A DNA stretch of 22,864 bases. Origin: an uncultured Clostridia bacterium (GTDB lineage: Bacteria; Bacillota; Clostridia; Christensenellales; UBA1242). A program made the translations under genes and the position numbers. Positions 21,451 through 22,864 of this stretch are shown piece by piece. The notes under the pieces were generated by a model. That model worked only from the letters and a program-made list of their open reading frames with translations. It ran no database searches and had not been told where the DNA came from. Numbering within the stretch: the stretch's first letter is position 1; every line of letters begins with the position of its first letter. Location of the stretch: the NCBI GenBank assembly GCA_937925475.1, contig CALEWH010000008.1, forward strand, positions 1 to 22,864, read 5' to 3'.

Positions 21451-21472
21451 CAAAGTTCAAAGGAGAAGTGCT

Positions 21473-21532
21473 ATGCAAATAAGTGTAATTATAATTTTAA
21501 TAGTACTTTTTATTTCGACTCTTACTAGATGA
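21473..21532 (+). CDS. 19-residue hydrophobic membrane peptide
   Basis: An ATG 6-7 bp after AAAGGAG opens a 19-codon ORF, MQISVIIILIVLFISTLTR, that is one uncharged helix with a final Arg. An extended -10 promoter sits about 23 bp upstream, so all expression signals are present for a tiny ORF. It resembles small membrane peptides and the toxin part of type I toxin-antitoxin pairs, but no antisense antitoxin promoter was identified. It is equally possible that it is a leader peptide for the channel gene 90 bp downstream. Confidence 0.5.
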   Translation: MQISVIIILIVLFISTLTR

Positions 21533-21578
21533 TTTCCCAACTGTTTTCATAACGAGCTTTCTAGGTTGTTTTTTTATT

Positions 21579-21606
21579 TTGAAAGAGTGAGTGTATATGA
21601 TATACT
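21579..21606 (+). promoter_or_regulatory. Promoter of the formate/nitrite-type channel gene
   Basis: TTGAAA (21579-21584), 16 bp, TATACT (21601-21606) with TGA before it. The -10 area is an imperfect palindrome (GAGTGTATAT-G-ATATACTC), which could be a regulator site. Confidence 0.6.
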
Positions 21607-21624
21607 CTAAATTGAGGTAAGTAT

Positions 21625-22311
21625 ATGACAAAAGACAAATTGAAAAACATAAGTGTAGATTTTTTACTTGGATTTTTAGCGGGCGTGAGCATTTCTATTG
21701 GTGGTATGGTCAATATCGCTTCTGGAAGCAAAATTGGTGGTGCAATAATGTTTTGTGTCGGATTGTTTTTGGTGCTTACACTAAATTTCAATTTGTTTAC
21801 GGGCAAGGTTTGCTACATATTTGAAAACAAACCATCATACCTACTAAAACTTGCAGTTATTTGGATTTCAAACCTATGTGGTTGTGTGGCGTGTGGATAT
21901 ATTTTGCGCAGTACTCGACTAATTTCGTTTGCAGGTGTTTGCGAAAACATTGTCAGCACAAAACTTAATGACAGTTTGTGGAGTTTGTTTGTGCTTGCCA
22001 TATTTTGCAACATTTTGATATTTGTTGCGGTCGATGGTTTCAAAAACCGCAAATCCGATCTTGGAAAATATTTGAGTTTGTTTTTTGGAGTAAGCGTGTT
22101 TGTGGTTGCTGGATTCGAACACTGTGTTGCGGATATGTTTTATTTCTCGTTTGCGAATATGTGGTCGGGTAGGGCTTGGCTATGTATAGTTGTGATCACT
22201 CTTGGCAATTGTGTTGGTGGGTTAATGCTTCCTGCAATGACAAAACTTATTTCGCGTTTGCAAAAACAAAAAGAACTTGATTCTACTGATGTTGATAATG
22301 GTGAAAACTGA
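21625..22311 (+). CDS. Formate/nitrite transporter (FNT) family channel
   Basis: The 228-residue protein has six membrane helices and FNT signatures: GGMVNIASGSKIGGA near the N-terminus, LTLNFNLFTGKV before helix 3, and GFEHCVADMFYF, which carries the central-pore His. FNT proteins are pentameric channels for formate, nitrite, hydrosulfide or related small anions. The pore motifs do not let me choose the substrate. GAGGTAAG precedes the ATG. The C-terminus is a short polar tail. The length is slightly below the usual 250-280 residues. Confidence 0.88.
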   Translation: MTKDKLKNISVDFLLGFLAGVSISIGGMVNIASGSKIGGAIMFCVGLFLVLTLNFNLFTGKVCYIFENKPSYLLKLAVIWISNLCGCVACGYILRSTRLISFAGVCENIVSTKLNDSLWSLFVLAIFCNILIFVAVDGFKNRKSDLGKYLSLFFGVSVFVVAGFEHCVADMFYFSFANMWSGRAWLCIVVITLGNCVGGLMLPAMTKLISRLQKQKELDSTDVDNGEN

Positions 22312-22388
22312 TTTGTGTTTGCCTATTGGCACTAAATATGTGCATATGTGAAGAATGTATTAAAAAATAAAAAATCGATTAAAAGTTA

Positions 22389-22420
22389 TTGACAATCACA
22401 TATCTAAATGATATTATAAT
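22389..22420 (+). promoter_or_regulatory. Promoter of the tRNA pair
   Basis: A consensus TTGACA (22389-22394) is followed by AT-rich sequence. TATTAT at 22412-22417 gives a 17-bp spacer, while the better TATAAT at 22415-22420 gives 20 bp. Transcription would start about 10-15 bp before tRNA-Ala. Confidence 0.65.
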
Positions 22421-22437
22421 ATCGCTTGATTAAATGT

Positions 22438-22514
22438 GGGGGTATAGCTCAGCTGGCTAGAGCACCTGCCTTGCAAGCAGGGGGTCATCGGTTCGAATCC
22501 GATTATCTCCACCA
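22438..22514 (+). tRNA. tRNA-Ala(UGC)
   Basis: The 77-nt cloverleaf has acceptor arms GGGGGTA/TATCTCC (two G-U pairs), D-arm GCTCAGCTGGCTAGAGC, anticodon stem CCTGC/GCAGG with loop CTTGCAA (anticodon TGC), T-arm with GGTTCGAATCC and an encoded ACCA end. Confidence 0.95.
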
Positions 22515-22517
22515 TAT

Positions 22518-22594
22518 AGGAATGTAGCTCAGCCGGTTAGAGCACCACCCTGATAAGGTGGGGGTCGGTGGTTCGAGTCCACTCATTCCTACCA
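22518..22594 (+). tRNA. tRNA-Ile(GAU)
   Basis: The 77-nt cloverleaf has acceptor arms AGGAATG/CATTCCT, anticodon stem CCACC/GGTGG with loop CTGATAA (anticodon GAT), T-arm with GGTTCGAGTCC and an encoded ACCA end. It follows tRNA-Ala by 3 bp. The Ala-Ile pair is common in rRNA operons, but no rRNA is in view. Confidence 0.95.
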
Positions 22595-22864
22595 AGCGTA
22601 AGAGTAAGTCATTCACTTGCTCTTTTTTTATTCGTGGACTCGAACCAAGGCGGACATCGCCAGCCGGTGCTCACACATTCGCAGCGGCTCACTTAGGCTA
22701 AAAATGTGACCACAGGCACATTTTCTAGACGCGTCGTGCCACTCATTCCTACCAAGCGTAAGAGTAAGTCATTCACTTACTCTTTTTTTATTCGTGGACT
22801 CGAACCAAAGCGGACATCGCCAGCCGGTGCTCACACATTCGCAGCGGCTCACTTAGGCTAAAAA
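22579..22864 (+). repeat. 160-bp tandem repeat starting inside tRNA-Ile
   Basis: Unit 1 is 22579-22738 and unit 2 starts at 22739 and is cut by the window end; over 126 bp they differ at two positions. Each unit begins with the last 16 bases of tRNA-Ile, then a terminator, an inverted T-arm-like block (GTGGACTCGAACCA), paired AGCCG/CGGCT, and, in unit 1, a hairpin AAAATGTG/CACATTTT (22701-22724). The GC content is above that of the surroundings. Confidence 0.85.
22601..22629 (+). terminator. Terminator of the tRNA pair (first copy)
   Basis: AGAGTAAGT-CATTC-ACTTGCTCT followed by seven T residues. The second copy at 22761-22789 has a perfect stem (ACTTACTCT). Confidence 0.85.

Noticed and set aside
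22438..22594. Start of an rRNA operon around the Ala-Ile tRNA pair
   Set aside because: No 16S or 23S sequence is seen on either side within the window; the pair is followed by a terminator and tandem repeats.

Overview
The window comes from a low-GC bacterium, most likely a Bacillota (Firmicutes) species of the gut Clostridia/Bacilli kind. The signs are strong AGGAG-type ribosome sites, sigma-A promoters, a lipoprotein signal of Gram-positive type and AT-rich spacers. The genus cannot be fixed from this sequence.

Bases 1 to about 13469 are most of an integrated mobile element that looks like a filamentous (inovirus-type) prophage of a Gram-positive host; its left end lies outside the window. 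From right to left it has: a tyrosine integrase beside a displaced 3' piece of tRNA-Leu (attR); an XRE repressor with a three-operator divergent control region; a leftward block of small unknown genes; a non-coding gap with inverted and tandem repeats; and a leftward structural block. The structural block holds a four-helix membrane protein, several single-span surface proteins, two long coiled-coil proteins (one with InlB-type repeats) and a Zot/pI-like morphogenesis ATPase. A non-coding, hairpin-rich gap follows, a candidate origin or packaging signal. Last come a basic protein, a minimal cytosine-methyltransferase-like protein, a small Cro-like regulator and a winged-helix protein. No lysis genes, capsid, tail or terminase are visible, which fits secretion without lysis. 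No rolling-circle Rep or clear major coat protein was recognised.

Bases 13456 to 14125 hold two decayed, direct-repeated prophage ends. Each has the tRNA-Leu 3' end and its terminator, a broken copy of the Cro-like gene, and a promoter followed by a short hairpin RNA. They record at least two older insertions at the same tRNA. From 14175 to 15260 lie one membrane-anchored unknown protein and three more short, self-terminating hairpin RNA genes on the minus strand.

The most interesting signal is this set of six small RNA cassettes (1624-1690, 13726-13797, 14077-14122, 14821-14891, 14937-15003, 15176-15226). Each has its own sigma-A promoter (17-bp spacing in five) and a 46-72 nt folded RNA ending in a U-run; in most of them the whole RNA is closed by one stem running into that U-run. 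The copy inside the live prophage is nearly identical to the chromosomal copy at 14937-15003, with 3 differences in 67 nt, all compatible with the fold. The two remnant cassettes share one promoter but carry unrelated RNA bodies. A phage-borne control or immunity RNA, with retained chromosomal copies, is a plausible but unproven reading.

From 15356 to the end the DNA is ordinary chromosome: a lipoprotein, typA, tsaC, a Ca2+/Na+ antiporter, an RsmF-type rRNA methyltransferase on the minus strand, a 19-residue membrane peptide, a formate/nitrite-type channel, tRNA-Ala(UGC) and tRNA-Ile(GAU). A 160-bp tandem repeat starts inside the 3' end of tRNA-Ile and runs off the window.
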